Assembly (NCBI RefSeq): GCF_000230735.2
Contig: NC_019962.1
Location: 2,232,001 to 2,296,000 of the forward strand
DNA from: Natrinema pellirubrum DSM 15624
Lineage (GTDB): Archaea > Halobacteriota > Halobacteria > Halobacteriales > Natrialbaceae
Length of the DNA: 64,000 nt
Reading direction: 5' to 3'
Every line of letters begins with the position of its first letter. The first letter of the stretch is position 1. Of this stretch, positions 19,061-28,325 are shown piece by piece. A program made the translations under genes and the position numbers. The notes under the pieces were generated by a model. It saw only the letters and a list, made by a program, of their open reading frames with translations. It made no database searches and had not been told where the DNA came from.

Positions 19061-20663
19061 AACGAACCGACTACATCCCCTCAGCGCCGTGATGCTGGCG
19101 CTCCAGCACGGAGCAACCGGCTTCTCGGTCCCGGTCCTGCTCGTGGGGCTGGGCCCCAGCGTTCTCGATATCGATATCGGACCGCTACTGGCGTTGGTCC
19201 CGATCGGTCTCGTCGCCGGCGTCGGCTACGGCATCGCGTACTACTACCGATACACGTACGAAGTCACCGCGAGTACGTTCGACGTCTCCTCGGGTGTGTT
19301 CGCGCGCCGCTCCCGTGAGATCCCCTACCGGCGGATCCAGAACGTCGATAGCTCCCAGGGCCTCTTCCAGCGACTGTTCGGCCTCGCCGTCGTCTCGATC
19401 GAGACCGCCGGCGGCGGCGACACCGAAGCGACGCTCCGGTTCGTCAGCGAGGACGAGGCGGAGCGGCTCCGGTCGGAAATCCGCCGGCTGACGGCCGCCA
19501 CGGGGGAGTCGACCGCCGACTCCGACCCCGACCCCGATCGGTCGGCATCGGACGAGCCGACCCCGTCCGAACGAACGCGCGAAAACCACTCATCAGGCGG
19601 TGGCGCACCGACGCTGTTATTCGACCTCGAGGTCCGGGACCTCCTGCTCTACGCGGTGACCTCGTTCCGGTGGGGTGCGGCCGTCTTTCCGATCGCGATA
19701 CTCGTCTTCCTCGGCGGTGCCGACTCCGGATCGGGGCTCGTGCCCGCGTTCGTCATCGACGCCGCTCGTCCCTTCGGCGGGCCGGACACGCTCGAGGGCG
19801 CGGCGGTCGGCCCGCTTTTGATGTTGGCCGCGGTCACCGCCGTCCAGTGGTCGGTGTTCACCTACGTCTCGAGCGCGATCTATACGGTCGCGAACTACTA
19901 CGGGTTCCGCCTCGGCCACGCGGGCGAAGACTTCGTCTACGAGCGCGGGTTGGTCCAGCGCTACAGCGGCTCGATCCCCGTCGAGAAGGTCCAGTCGGTT
20001 TCGGTCACCGAGAATCCGCTCCAGCGACTGGTCGGCTACGCCGGTCTCCGGGTCGAAACGGCGGGGTACGGCCCCGACAGCGGGAGCAGTAATCAGTCGG
20101 CCGTCCCGCTTGCCGGGACCGACCGCGTCTACCGCTTCGCCGAGACCCTCACCGGCGTCGAGACACCCGATTTCCGGAGTCCGCCGCGGCTGGCTCGTCG
20201 CCGATACTTCGTTCGGTATTCGATCGTCGCGGCCGTGATCGTCGCCGCCGCGATCGGTCTCTCACGGGTCTCGACGTTCGACCGCTGGTATCTCACCGCC
20301 GTCGTCTTCGTTGCTGTCCCGCCCGCCGCACACCTGAAATACGTCAATCTTGGCTACTTCGTGGGTGCGGACCACCTCGTGATCCGGAGCGGGTTCTGGA
20401 ACCGCCAGACGACCGTGATCCCCTACTACCGGATTCAGACGGTCTCGACCCGGCGCTCGGTCTTCCAGCGTCGGCTCGGGCTCGCGTCGCTGGCCGTCGA
20501 TACCGCCAGTTCGCGCACCTTCTCGTGGGGGTCGCCGACGATCTATGACATCGACCTCGAGACGGCCCGCGAGATCCACGACACCGGCCGGGAACGGCTC
20601 CAGTCGGCGCTACGCGAGCGCGCCCGCACGGACGACCTCGGCCTTTCGGTGGATTTTACGTGA
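19050..20663 (+). CDS. bPH2-domain membrane protein (YdbT-like), copy 1
   Basis: A 537-aa membrane protein with three bPH2 domains separated by pairs of membrane helices. The three are recognisable by repeated phrases: SREIPYRRIQNVDSSQGLFQ, then YSGSIPVEKVQSVSVTENPL, then TTVIPYYRIQTVSTRRSVFQ. An acidic linker (about 155-190) follows the first domain. The start ATG at 19050 overlaps the end of the YdbS-like gene. Together they probably form a membrane complex. The copy at 25691 has the same architecture. Confidence 0.85.
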   Translation: MPSETNRLHPLSAVMLALQHGATGFSVPVLLVGLGPSVLDIDIGPLLALVPIGLVAGVGYGIAYYYRYTYEVTASTFDVSSGVFARRSREIPYRRIQNVDSSQGLFQRLFGLAVVSIETAGGGDTEATLRFVSEDEAERLRSEIRRLTAATGESTADSDPDPDRSASDEPTPSERTRENHSSGGGAPTLLFDLEVRDLLLYAVTSFRWGAAVFPIAILVFLGGADSGSGLVPAFVIDAARPFGGPDTLEGAAVGPLLMLAAVTAVQWSVFTYVSSAIYTVANYYGFRLGHAGEDFVYERGLVQRYSGSIPVEKVQSVSVTENPLQRLVGYAGLRVETAGYGPDSGSSNQSAVPLAGTDRVYRFAETLTGVETPDFRSPPRLARRRYFVRYSIVAAVIVAAAIGLSRVSTFDRWYLTAVVFVAVPPAAHLKYVNLGYFVGADHLVIRSGFWNRQTTVIPYYRIQTVSTRRSVFQRRLGLASLAVDTASSRTFSWGSPTIYDIDLETAREIHDTGRERLQSALRERARTDDLGLSVDFT

Positions 20664-20683
20664 CTCGAGCCGACCCCTCGCGT

Positions 20684-22099
20684 ATGGCAGACGGAGACGA
20701 TTACCGAATCGAGGAGGACAGTCTCGGCGAGATGCAGGTGCCCGCGGACGCCTACTGGGGGGCACAGACCCAACGTGCGATCCAGAACTTCCCCATCTCG
20801 GGGATCACCTTCAGCCGGCGGTTCGTCCGCGGGCTCGGCGTCGTCAAGAAGGCCGCCGCACAGGCCAACCGCGACCTCGGGCTCGTCGACGACGACGTCG
20901 CCGAGGCGATCATCAAGGCCGCCGACGAGGTCATCGCCGGCGAACACGACGACCAGTTCCCGGTCGACATCTTCCAGACCGGTTCCGGCACGTCCTCGAA
21001 CATGAACGCCAACGAGGTCATCGCCAACCGCGCCGCCGAGATCATGGGCTCGGAGATCGGCGACCGCGTCGTCCACCCCAACGACCACGTCAACTACGGC
21101 CAGTCGAGCAACGACGTCATCCCGACCGCGATGCACGTCGCCTCGCTCGAGGCAGTGGAGAAAGACGTCATTCCGGCACTGGACACGCTTCGTGAAGCGC
21201 TCGAGGAGAAAGAGGAGGAGTTCGACGACGTGATCAAGACCGGCCGCACGCACCTGCAGGACGCGACGCCGGTCACGCTCGGTCAGGAGTTTTCGGGCTA
21301 CCGCACGCAGGTCGAGAAGGGGCTGGCCCGCGTCGACCAGGTCCGAGACCACCTCGGCGAACTGGCCCTCGGCGGGACCGCGACCGGGACCGGGCTCAAC
21401 ACGCACGAGGAGTTCCCCGGCCGCGCGGCCGAGTACATCACGAAAGAGACCGGCGTCCAGTTCCGCGAGGCCGACAACCACTTCGAGGCCCAGGCCGCCC
21501 ACGACGCGATGAGCGAGGCCCACGGCGCGCTCCGGACCGTCGCCGGCTCGCTGAACAAGATCGCAAACGACCTCCGCCTGCTCGCGTCGGGTCCCCGTAA
21601 CGGACTCGGCGAGATCGAACAGCCGGAGAACCAGCCAGGCTCCTCGATCATGCCCGGCAAGATCAACCCGGTCGTCGCCGAGGCCGTCAACCAGGTCCAC
21701 AAGCAGGTCGTCGGCAACGACGCCGCCGTCTCCGCCGGCGCGGCCGAGGGCCAGATCGATCTGAACCTCTACAAGCCCGTGCTGGCCCACAACTTCCTCG
21801 AGTCGGCGGAACTCATCTCGAACGCGAGCCAGGTCTTCGGCGAGCGGTTCGTCCGCGAACTCGAGGCCAACGAAGAGTACTGCGAAGAGCGCGTCGAGCA
21901 GTCGATGGCGATGGCAACCTCGCTGAACGTCCACATCGGCTACGACAAGGCAAGCGAGGTCGCCAAGACCGCGCTCAAGGAGGACAAGACCGTTCGAGAA
22001 GTGGTCCTCGAGAAGGGGTATCTCGACGAGGAGGAAGCCGACGAAGTCCTCGACCCACGCAAGATGGCCGAGCGCGGTATTCTCGGGCAGGACGACTGA
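20684..22099 (+). CDS. fumC: Fumarate hydratase class II
   Basis: TCA-cycle enzyme interconverting fumarate and malate; 471 aa, homotetrameric in the family. The three conserved regions of the fumarase/aspartase superfamily are present: TGSGTSSNMNANEV (99-112), GRTHLQDATPVTLGQE (187-202) and the signature GSSIMPGKINPV (319-330), whose serine loop closes the active site. FumC rather than aspartase is supported by the start DSLGEMQVPADAYWGAQTQR. The ATG at 20684 begins the conserved region. It follows the PH-domain gene by 20 bases but is functionally unrelated. Confidence 0.95.
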   Translation: MADGDDYRIEEDSLGEMQVPADAYWGAQTQRAIQNFPISGITFSRRFVRGLGVVKKAAAQANRDLGLVDDDVAEAIIKAADEVIAGEHDDQFPVDIFQTGSGTSSNMNANEVIANRAAEIMGSEIGDRVVHPNDHVNYGQSSNDVIPTAMHVASLEAVEKDVIPALDTLREALEEKEEEFDDVIKTGRTHLQDATPVTLGQEFSGYRTQVEKGLARVDQVRDHLGELALGGTATGTGLNTHEEFPGRAAEYITKETGVQFREADNHFEAQAAHDAMSEAHGALRTVAGSLNKIANDLRLLASGPRNGLGEIEQPENQPGSSIMPGKINPVVAEAVNQVHKQVVGNDAAVSAGAAEGQIDLNLYKPVLAHNFLESAELISNASQVFGERFVRELEANEEYCEERVEQSMAMATSLNVHIGYDKASEVAKTALKEDKTVREVVLEKGYLDEEEADEVLDPRKMAERGILGQDD

Positions 22100-22118
22100 A
22101 CCGACAGTACGCTTTCGG

Positions 22119-23195
22119 TCAGTGATCGACCGGCTCGAGGTGGCCCTGATCGAGGGGGTCTTCGATGTCGCCCATCACCGCCTCGAGCAGGTCGGTCACG
22201 GTCACGAGGCCGACGACCTCGCCGTCTTCGATGACTAGAGCGAGTTCCTGATTCTCGGCCTGAAACTGGTCGACCGCGTCGCTGACGTCCGCGTCGGGCG
22301 AGAGCGTCATCGGCGGCGCTGCAAGCTCCTCGAAGTCGACGGTGCCGTCGGCCAGTTCCTCGCGGTGTCTGACGAAAACCGGCGTGTAGACGATCCCACG
22401 GAAGTCGGTCAGTTCCTCACCGACTAGGGGATACCGCGTCTGCGGTCGCTCCTCCATCTTTCGGAAGTTCTCCTCGGGTTCGTCTTCGGTCGACAGCACG
22501 ACGATCTCCTCGGGGGGCACGAGCAGTTCGCCGATCGACTGCTCGCCGATCCGGAGCGCGTTCATCACCTCCTCGCGACGTTCCTCGGAGAGATCGCCCT
22601 CCTGCAGGATCGAGCCCAGCCGGTTTCGCAGGTCGGCGCGGGACTCGATGACGTCCTCCTCGGTCTCGAGCCACGCACCTGTCATCTCGATGCCGAAGAG
22701 TTTGAGCGTCAGCTTCGCGATCCCGTCGCCGATCGAGATGACCGGCGAGATGATGCGATAAAACCAGTACAGCGGCGTCGCGCCGTACCGACAGACCATC
22801 CGCGAGCGCTCGACGCCGAGATACGTCGGCGTCTGTTCGCCGTGGGTCAGGTGGACGAGGTTGATGATGAGGAAGGCGAGGATCGCCCCGCTGCCGACCG
22901 TCGCCAGTACCGTGTTCTCGAACAGCGGCTCGAAGATCGCAGCTAGCGCGGGTTCGGCGACGATCCCGACCGCGATACTCGAGGCAGTAATCCCGACCTG
23001 ACACGTGGTGAGATAGAGTTCGAGGTCGTCGGTCATCGCCCACGCCCGCTCGAGTTTGGGGTCGTCACCGACGAACTCCTCCTCCGTGAACTGTCTCGCT
23101 CGAGTCAGTCCGAACTCGATGGCGACGAAGAAGGCGTTGGCCAGGATGAGCAAGACGCCTGCGAACAGTCGCCCACCGATGACGAACGAGTTCAT
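22119..23195 (-). CDS. CNNM/HlyC-type membrane protein with CBS pair
   Basis: A 358-aa protein of the CNNM/CorC family. The N-terminal DUF21 transmembrane domain (about 1-190; ILANAFFVAIEFGLTRAR and TCQVGITASSIAVGIV are typical) is followed by two CBS domains (about 210-345; LALVIEDGEVVGLVTVTDLL is the second). Relatives take part in Mg2+/Co2+ efflux or Na+/Mg2+ exchange, and the CBS pair senses adenine nucleotides. It lacks the CorC_HlyC C-terminal domain. The ATG at 23195 directly precedes the first membrane helix, so the long upstream frame is ignored. It is convergent with fumC. Confidence 0.85.
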   Translation of the reverse strand: MNSFVIGGRLFAGVLLILANAFFVAIEFGLTRARQFTEEEFVGDDPKLERAWAMTDDLELYLTTCQVGITASSIAVGIVAEPALAAIFEPLFENTVLATVGSGAILAFLIINLVHLTHGEQTPTYLGVERSRMVCRYGATPLYWFYRIISPVISIGDGIAKLTLKLFGIEMTGAWLETEEDVIESRADLRNRLGSILQEGDLSEERREEVMNALRIGEQSIGELLVPPEEIVVLSTEDEPEENFRKMEERPQTRYPLVGEELTDFRGIVYTPVFVRHREELADGTVDFEELAAPPMTLSPDADVSDAVDQFQAENQELALVIEDGEVVGLVTVTDLLEAVMGDIEDPLDQGHLEPVDH

Positions 23196-23513
23196 CACCG
23201 CAGTGTTGGATCGCCGGACACAAATCCGTCGGGGAGAATCACCGTCCCGTCCTACCACGAGGCCGGTTCGAGGGCGATCCCGCCCCTCGTGATCGGTTAC
23301 CAGCCGGGACGCGAGTGAGCCGTCGGTCCACACTGTTCCCCGCGTCGAGCTACCAGCGACCGGAACACTCGATGCCGAGTAAACACGGATTCCGACCGTT
23401 CTTTCTTCCCGACCAGTCGACCCCAAATCGGGATAGAGAGGCCGAATCAGGGCCGTCTCCGCCGGAATAAAAGAACCCAAGCAGTTTTTGCGGAGGCTCG
23501 CATCAGGAAAAAT
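23196..23513. other. Intergenic region, no gene seen
   Basis: A 318-base stretch between two divergent genes. The last 60 bases become AT-rich (ggaataaaagaacc, then ggaaaaatatgcac) and carry the promoter of the zinc-finger gene. No RNA gene or repeat was recognised. Confidence 0.5.
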
Positions 23514-23747
23514 ATGCACACCTGTCGAAACTGTAATCAGTCGTTCCAGACCGAGCTTGCCCTCGAGTTACACCGGGATACGTGCGAAGATGGCCAGCTC
23601 CTCTGTGAGGTATGCGGGGAGCGATTCCAGGAGGGGTCGGCGACCCAGGACGGCTGGCACTACGAGTGCCCTAACGAGGACTGTGACGGCGACGGACTAC
23701 AAGAGGACCTCTATCGCGTCGACGACGTCCGAGCCGCGACCCACTGA
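23514..23747 (+). CDS. Small zinc-finger protein (HVO_2901-like)
   Basis: A 77-aa haloarchaeal protein with two metal sites. A C2HC finger uses Cys4, Cys7, His20 and Cys24 (CRNCNQSF, then LELHRDTC), and a second site uses Cys31, Cys34, Cys52 and Cys57. The first finger resembles a C2H2 DNA-binding finger. Such small zinc proteins are numerous in haloarchaea, and some affect motility or biofilm formation, but no role can be assigned to this one. The family link is from recall. Confidence 0.8.
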   Translation: MHTCRNCNQSFQTELALELHRDTCEDGQLLCEVCGERFQEGSATQDGWHYECPNEDCDGDGLQEDLYRVDDVRAATH

Positions 23748-23845
23748 TACCGACTCACGTCTCGTCTACTGACGGCGGGGGCGACCACGGACTCTGCCCC
23801 CGATACGTCACCCTTGTTCTTCGCAGTTGCTCTCCCCTCTCGCCC

Positions 23846-24577
23846 CTACGCGTCGTAGCTCGTTTCGAGGTAGTCGATCAGTTCGCGAACGATCGACGGT
23901 TCGAACGTCCAGAAGCCGGCGTACTCGCCGGGGTCGCGTTCTTCGGCGACCAGGGCACCGCAGTGCCTGCCGTCCTCGCCGCCGTCGAAGACGACGAACC
24001 AGAACGCGCCGAGTTCCCCGCCGGAGCCGGTGACGACCGAGACGCCCTCGAGCGGCGTCGACCACTCCCCCGCCAGAAACACCGTCACGTCGATCGAATC
24101 GCGGGCACCGAACCGCTCGTAGACCCCCGTCTGGGCCCGCAACGCCGCCGGCCGCTGGAAGCCAGCGTACAGCCGGCCGGCACCGACCCGCCACGCCCGC
24201 TCTTCGATCTCGCGGGAGGTCGCGAGCAACTGGTCGCGGGTCGCGGACGCAAACAGCGTGTTCTCGAGGAAGTCGAACAGGTAAGCGGGATCGGGCCCGG
24301 CGTCGGCCAACTCCCACGGCGGATGGTCCGTCGGCGAGAGGATCGCCTCGAACCCCTCGAGCCCCAGCGCGCCCCGAAACGCGCCCTCGGCGTCCCGGAC
24401 GATCACGAAGCCGGTCCCGTCGAGTAGCCCCAGCGGGCGATGTGTCACCTCGGCGGTTCGCGTCTCGAACCCGCGACGGAGCGCCGTCACGACCGACTCG
24501 TCGTCGGTGTAGATCTCGAGGGTCTTGTACCGTTGATTCACCGCCTCGAAGGCGTCTCGGAGCGACCGCATCGTCAT
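23846..24577 (-). CDS. DICT sensory-domain protein
   Basis: A 243-aa soluble protein with a DICT domain, a sensory module often tied to light or diguanylate-cyclase signalling in bacteria and common in haloarchaea. The N-terminus MRSLRDAFEAVNQRYKTLEI and the segment LFDFLENTLFASATRDQLL match the usual form. There is no attached output domain. The gene is downstream of a winged-helix gene, overlapping by one base in a TGATG junction, which fixes the ATG at 24577 (a GTG at 24580 is the alternative). The two proteins may act as sensor and DNA-binding partner. Confidence 0.8.
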   Translation of the reverse strand: MTMRSLRDAFEAVNQRYKTLEIYTDDESVVTALRRGFETRTAEVTHRPLGLLDGTGFVIVRDAEGAFRGALGLEGFEAILSPTDHPPWELADAGPDPAYLFDFLENTLFASATRDQLLATSREIEERAWRVGAGRLYAGFQRPAALRAQTGVYERFGARDSIDVTVFLAGEWSTPLEGVSVVTGSGGELGAFWFVVFDGGEDGRHCGALVAEERDPGEYAGFWTFEPSIVRELIDYLETSYDA

Positions 24578-24939
24578 CACTCGACGGCCCGGAGACAGTC
24601 GAGGATCGACTCCGGGATCGACGTCTCGGTGACGTCGCCGGACTCCCTGTCGAACGCGAGCAGGCCCATGTCCTCGAGCCGCGGTAGCGTCTCGTGGTAC
24701 AACTGGATCCTGATCCGGTCGCGATCGGCCGGCGACGCGATCGTCCCGTCGGCGCTGGCGGCCACGCCGGCGATCACGTCCGCGAGTTCCTCGACCGCTG
24801 GCGATGGCTGCTGGTGGCAGTAGACGATCGTCGCTCGAGCGGTCGGGGACGCAAGCAGCCGGAACACGTCATCGACCGGTCGGTCGTCGACCGCCGAACT
24901 GAGCGCAAACGGATCGAGTTCGGCACGGTCGCCACCCAT
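24577..24939 (-). CDS. Winged-helix protein (DUF7344-like)
   Basis: A 120-aa single-domain protein of the haloarchaeal winged-helix family with the pattern DDVFRLLASPTARATIVYCH near the start and LYHETLPRLEDMGLLAFDRE in the recognition-wing region. It is likely to bind DNA. Its stop overlaps the start of the DICT gene, so the two are co-translated. A minus-strand TATA-like box (aagtatatga, about 24968-24977) lies 30-38 bases upstream. The second protein of the same family in the window is the double version at 38603-39349. Confidence 0.8.
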   Translation of the reverse strand: MGGDRAELDPFALSSAVDDRPVDDVFRLLASPTARATIVYCHQQPSPAVEELADVIAGVAASADGTIASPADRDRIRIQLYHETLPRLEDMGLLAFDRESGDVTETSIPESILDCLRAVE

Positions 24940-25205
24940 CGTTCTATGTGATCTATGTTAACGTCGGTCATATACTTATCCCTCGTGAGCCCCGTTACTC
25001 GGGCCCGATCTCCTCGCCCGTGCGGACGATCTCCGTTGCAGTTCCGTTCCCGACTATGGCCTCGAGGAAGAGAACGTACGCGTCGCGGCGATGCCGAACT
25101 GCACTTCGGGCAGCGACAGCGTCGTCCTCTCGCCGACGCTCTCGGTCGTTGCAAACTCACCGCCGCTTTCCCATGTTTTAATCGGGTCGTCCCCTCAGGA
25201 TAGGT

Positions 25206-25694
25206 ATGGAACGGCTCACGCCGCGAGTGCGGGTCGTCTGGCTGGCCCTTGCGCTGGTTCGGGCCGCGATCTTCGGTGGGATCGTCGTCGGTGCCGCGAT
25301 CGGGGTCACCCGGACCGATCTCTGGGCGGGCGCGCCGGACGTCCTCGTGCCGGCCGCCGTCGCGATCGCCGTCGTCCTCGCTGTCCTCCGGGTCGTCGTC
25401 GCCTGGCTTCGCTACGGTGTCTGGCGGTTCGAACTCCGGGACGACGACCTCTACATCGAGCGCGGCGTCTTTACACGCGTCAGAACCGTCGTCCCCTACG
25501 TCCGGGTCCAGCACGTCGACTCCCGGCGCTCGCCGCTCGAGCGGACGACCGGGCTCGCGACGGTCGTGGTCTACACGGCCGGCTCCCGGAGTTCGGACGT
25601 CGCGATCCCCGGGCTGACGCCGGCCCGTGCGGAATCGCTTCAGGAGTCGCTTCGGGGTCTCGCGATCGAGAGCGAGGGTGAAGACGCCGTATGA
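25206..25694 (+). CDS. bPH2-domain membrane protein (YdbS-like), copy 2
   Basis: A 162-aa paralogue of the protein at 18599-19060, with the same two helices followed by one bPH2 domain. The phrases [40 protein letters not shown] and [10 protein letters not shown] correspond almost word for word to copy 1. The gene ends in an ATGA overlap with the YdbT-like partner. The pair arose by duplication of the operon, or by acquisition of a second one. Confidence 0.85.
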   Translation: MERLTPRVRVVWLALALVRAAIFGGIVVGAAIGVTRTDLWAGAPDVLVPAAVAIAVVLAVLRVVVAWLRYGVWRFELRDDDLYIERGVFTRVRTVVPYVRVQHVDSRRSPLERTTGLATVVVYTAGSRSSDVAIPGLTPARAESLQESLRGLAIESEGEDAV

Positions 25695-27259
25695 GATCGC
25701 TGCATCCCGCGTCGATCGCCGTCCGCTCGCTGTCGCGGAGTCTCAACACTGGCTTCCTGTTTTTCGTCGTGGGAGTCGTCGTCTCGCCCGGCGGGAACGG
25801 GATCGATCTCCTGTCGGTGTTCGGTCTCGTCGCGGTCGGGATCGTCGTCGGCATCGTCTACGAGTTCGCCTACTACCAGCGGTTCCGGTACGACCTGACC
25901 GACGATACGTTCGACGTCACCTCCGGCGTCCTCGCGCGTCGGGACCGCGAACTCCCGCTCGGTCGGATCCAGAACGTCGACATCAGACAGAACGTCCTCG
26001 GTCGCGTCCTCGGCATCGCCGCCGTCCACATCGAGACCGCCGGCGGCGGTCAGACCGAAGTCAGCCTCGAGTACGTCTCGGAGGACGAGGCCCATCGGCT
26101 CAGGCGACAGCTCCGGCGTGGCGCGAGCGGGGGCAAACCGGCCGATGACGGCCTCGAGGCGGGCGAACTCCCCACAGCGGCCGACTCCGGCCCTGCCGAC
26201 GAAGAACTCCTGTTCGAGATTCGCCCGCGGGAACTCGTGATTCTGAGCGTCTTCACCATCGACCCCGGGGCGAGTCTGCTCGGCGGTATCGCGCTGTCTT
26301 TTGCCAGCGGGTTCGATCCCGCGACGCTGATACCCGGGGATCGCATCGGCTGGCTTCCGGGCCCCGAAACGGGTCCGCTCGTCCTCGTGTGGGGCCTCCT
26401 CCTGTTCCTGCTCGCCGCCTGGGTCGTCAGCGCGGTGCTGACGTTCACCCGATACTACGGGTTCCGGCTCACCCGCGCCGACGACGAACTCTACTACGAG
26501 CGCGGACTCTTGCAGCGCTACAGCGGGACGATCCCGCTCGAGAAGGTCCAGGCGCTGACGATTTCAAAGTCGATTCCGTTCCGCTGGTTCGGGTATGCCG
26601 CCCTCAGCGTCGAGACGGCCGGCTACGCGCCCGGTCAGTCCGACTCCCGGGGCACCGAGTCCGCGATCCCGCTTGCCGATGCCGACCGGGTGAACGAACT
26701 CGCACGCGCGATCGAACCTTTCGGCCCGGTCGACCTCGAGTCGCCGCCCCGCCGTGCGCGCGAGCGGTACGCGATCCGGTACCTGCTCGTCGTCGCCGCC
26801 GTCGTCGCGATTGCGGCGCTGGTGGCGCGGTACACGGGAGTCCTCGGCCGGTGGTACCTGCTGGCCGCCCTCGCCGTCCTCGTCCCGCCCGCCGCACACC
26901 TGAAGTGGACCAGCCGGGGCTACCAGGTCGACGACCGATATTTCCTCACACGAACCGGCTTCTGGCGGCGCACCACCAAGGTCGTCCCCTACTACCGAGT
27001 ACAGGCCGTCCTCCACCAGGCGACGATCTTCCAGCGCCGGCGGAACCTCGCCAGCGTCACCGCCGACACCGCGAGTTCAGCCTCGTTGCTCGGCCGGGCC
27101 GCGACCGCCCACGACATCGACGACCAACGGGGCCTCGAGCTACAGGCCGACCTCGAGGAACGACTCCAGGAACGACTGCGGGAACGCAAACGCCAGCGGA
27201 CGGTCGGCCAGTGGTTCCGAGAGGCCGACGACGGGGACTCGAGCGACGAAGACAGCTGA
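25691..27259 (+). CDS. bPH2-domain membrane protein (YdbT-like), copy 2
   Basis: A 522-aa membrane protein with three bPH2 domains, paralogous to 19050-20663. Diagnostic phrases are [40 protein letters not shown] and [20 protein letters not shown]. The N-terminal half is close to copy 1, while linkers and the C-terminal tail (a basic/acidic helix of about 45 residues) differ. The ATG at 25691 overlaps the preceding stop by 4 bases. It forms the right border of the normal-GC region before the recombinase island. Confidence 0.85.
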   Translation: MRSLHPASIAVRSLSRSLNTGFLFFVVGVVVSPGGNGIDLLSVFGLVAVGIVVGIVYEFAYYQRFRYDLTDDTFDVTSGVLARRDRELPLGRIQNVDIRQNVLGRVLGIAAVHIETAGGGQTEVSLEYVSEDEAHRLRRQLRRGASGGKPADDGLEAGELPTAADSGPADEELLFEIRPRELVILSVFTIDPGASLLGGIALSFASGFDPATLIPGDRIGWLPGPETGPLVLVWGLLLFLLAAWVVSAVLTFTRYYGFRLTRADDELYYERGLLQRYSGTIPLEKVQALTISKSIPFRWFGYAALSVETAGYAPGQSDSRGTESAIPLADADRVNELARAIEPFGPVDLESPPRRARERYAIRYLLVVAAVVAIAALVARYTGVLGRWYLLAALAVLVPPAAHLKWTSRGYQVDDRYFLTRTGFWRRTTKVVPYYRVQAVLHQATIFQRRRNLASVTADTASSASLLGRAATAHDIDDQRGLELQADLEERLQERLRERKRQRTVGQWFREADDGDSSDEDS

Positions 27260-27358
27260 AGCGTCTGAAAACAGAGTGTGGTGAGTTGCGATATCTGATA
27301 GCGTAGGCGTTGGAAATCGATATTCCACTTGGACCACTTTGCTAGGTTTGTATCGCGG

Positions 27359-27382
27359 TATTCAGTTTATTCTATTTGAATA
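27359..27382. repeat. Inverted repeat TATTCA-N12-TGAATA upstream of the HNH gene
   Basis: Six-base perfect arms separated by 12 bases, about 86-109 bases before the start codon at 27468, in AT-rich DNA. It might be an operator or a nuclease/recombinase site. The short arms make chance occurrence quite possible. Confidence 0.35.
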
Positions 27383-27467
27383 ATTGTTGTGGGCTTGCCT
27401 AATTACCAGCAGTACCGTTACGTACCCATATCTAAAAACATAAATGAAGGGGAAAGATAAATAAATC

Positions 27468-28325
27468 ATGGGAGAGCGCCTTCACGGGAACGAATGGTTC
27501 GAGATCCGTGAGCAGGTATTGGAGCGCGATAACTGGACCTGTAGAAACTGCAGTGATGAGAGTAATTTAGTTGTCCACCATGTGGTCCCGATTAGTGACC
27601 GGGGTACGAATCGATTACAGAACCTCGTTACACTCTGTAGGGAGTGTCATCGCGCAGCCCACGGTCACCAGCAAAATACTACCGCGACTGGAAAAACTCG
27701 TTCGCCGACTCGGAGGGTGTTTTCCACCGATGAACTGTCCGACCTTTGCCGAACTATCTCACATCCACTTTCTATGGCAGTCGTCGCAACGATCTCGAAA
27801 ACCGGAATTGGTATTGGCGAACTCTGCAACGTCGATATGGGCGATATAGACTTTGCCAGCGATTCAGGCATCACCACTCCGTTTGCTGGTCCGGGGATCC
27901 GAGTTCGGTATGGTGGAGATATTCCGTACAATAACCGGCGAGAACGGAGCCATGAAACAGTGGTTCCGATCGATACCGAATTAGAAGTACTTCTCCGACG
28001 CTGGATCGCGATCCGTCCTGACCCCGACCAGACGGACGCCCTCTTTCTCGAGACGAAAGGGAACTGGGGAAATCGAATCCAACCCTCGACTGTCCGGTAT
28101 ATATTCGAGAAAATAGGGCGAGAAAACGGCTGCTATTCTCAAAATGACCAACTGGAGAACTTCACTCCAGTTGCGTTGCGGTATTTCTTCGAAGAGCGCT
28201 TTCAGGGCCGACCACAGCATCGTGACTACATTCTCGGTCGACTTGATCGTTCGGAGATCGATCTTTCCACTCTCGAGAACGATTACCGGGCGTCTATCTT
28301 TCGACTATTCAGCGATGGTCCGTGA
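27468..28325 (+). CDS. HNH endonuclease fused to a catalytically dead tyrosine-recombinase domain
   Basis: A 285-aa two-domain protein. Residues 10-66 form a complete HNH nuclease: zinc cysteines Cys25/Cys28 and Cys57/Cys60, the HH pair His37-His38, Asn52 and His61/His65. Residues 88-285 align with the catalytic domain of the adjacent recombinases (ISKTGIGIGELCNVDMGD, ETVVPIDTELEVLLRRWIAIRP, TPVALRYFF). The catalytic Arg of the TGIR motif is Gly115, the catalytic Lys region is changed to ERSHE, and the HxxR His is Val235. Only Arg238 remains, and the YTH nucleophile motif is lost. The usual N-terminal core-binding domain is replaced by HNH. GC is about 50% in sampled lines, below its neighbours. 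The 3' end overlaps the convergent intA by 17 bases. A plausible role is site-directed nicking or cutting; unproven. Confidence 0.85.
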   Translation: MGERLHGNEWFEIREQVLERDNWTCRNCSDESNLVVHHVVPISDRGTNRLQNLVTLCRECHRAAHGHQQNTTATGKTRSPTRRVFSTDELSDLCRTISHPLSMAVVATISKTGIGIGELCNVDMGDIDFASDSGITTPFAGPGIRVRYGGDIPYNNRRERSHETVVPIDTELEVLLRRWIAIRPDPDQTDALFLETKGNWGNRIQPSTVRYIFEKIGRENGCYSQNDQLENFTPVALRYFFEERFQGRPQHRDYILGRLDRSEIDLSTLENDYRASIFRLFSDGP

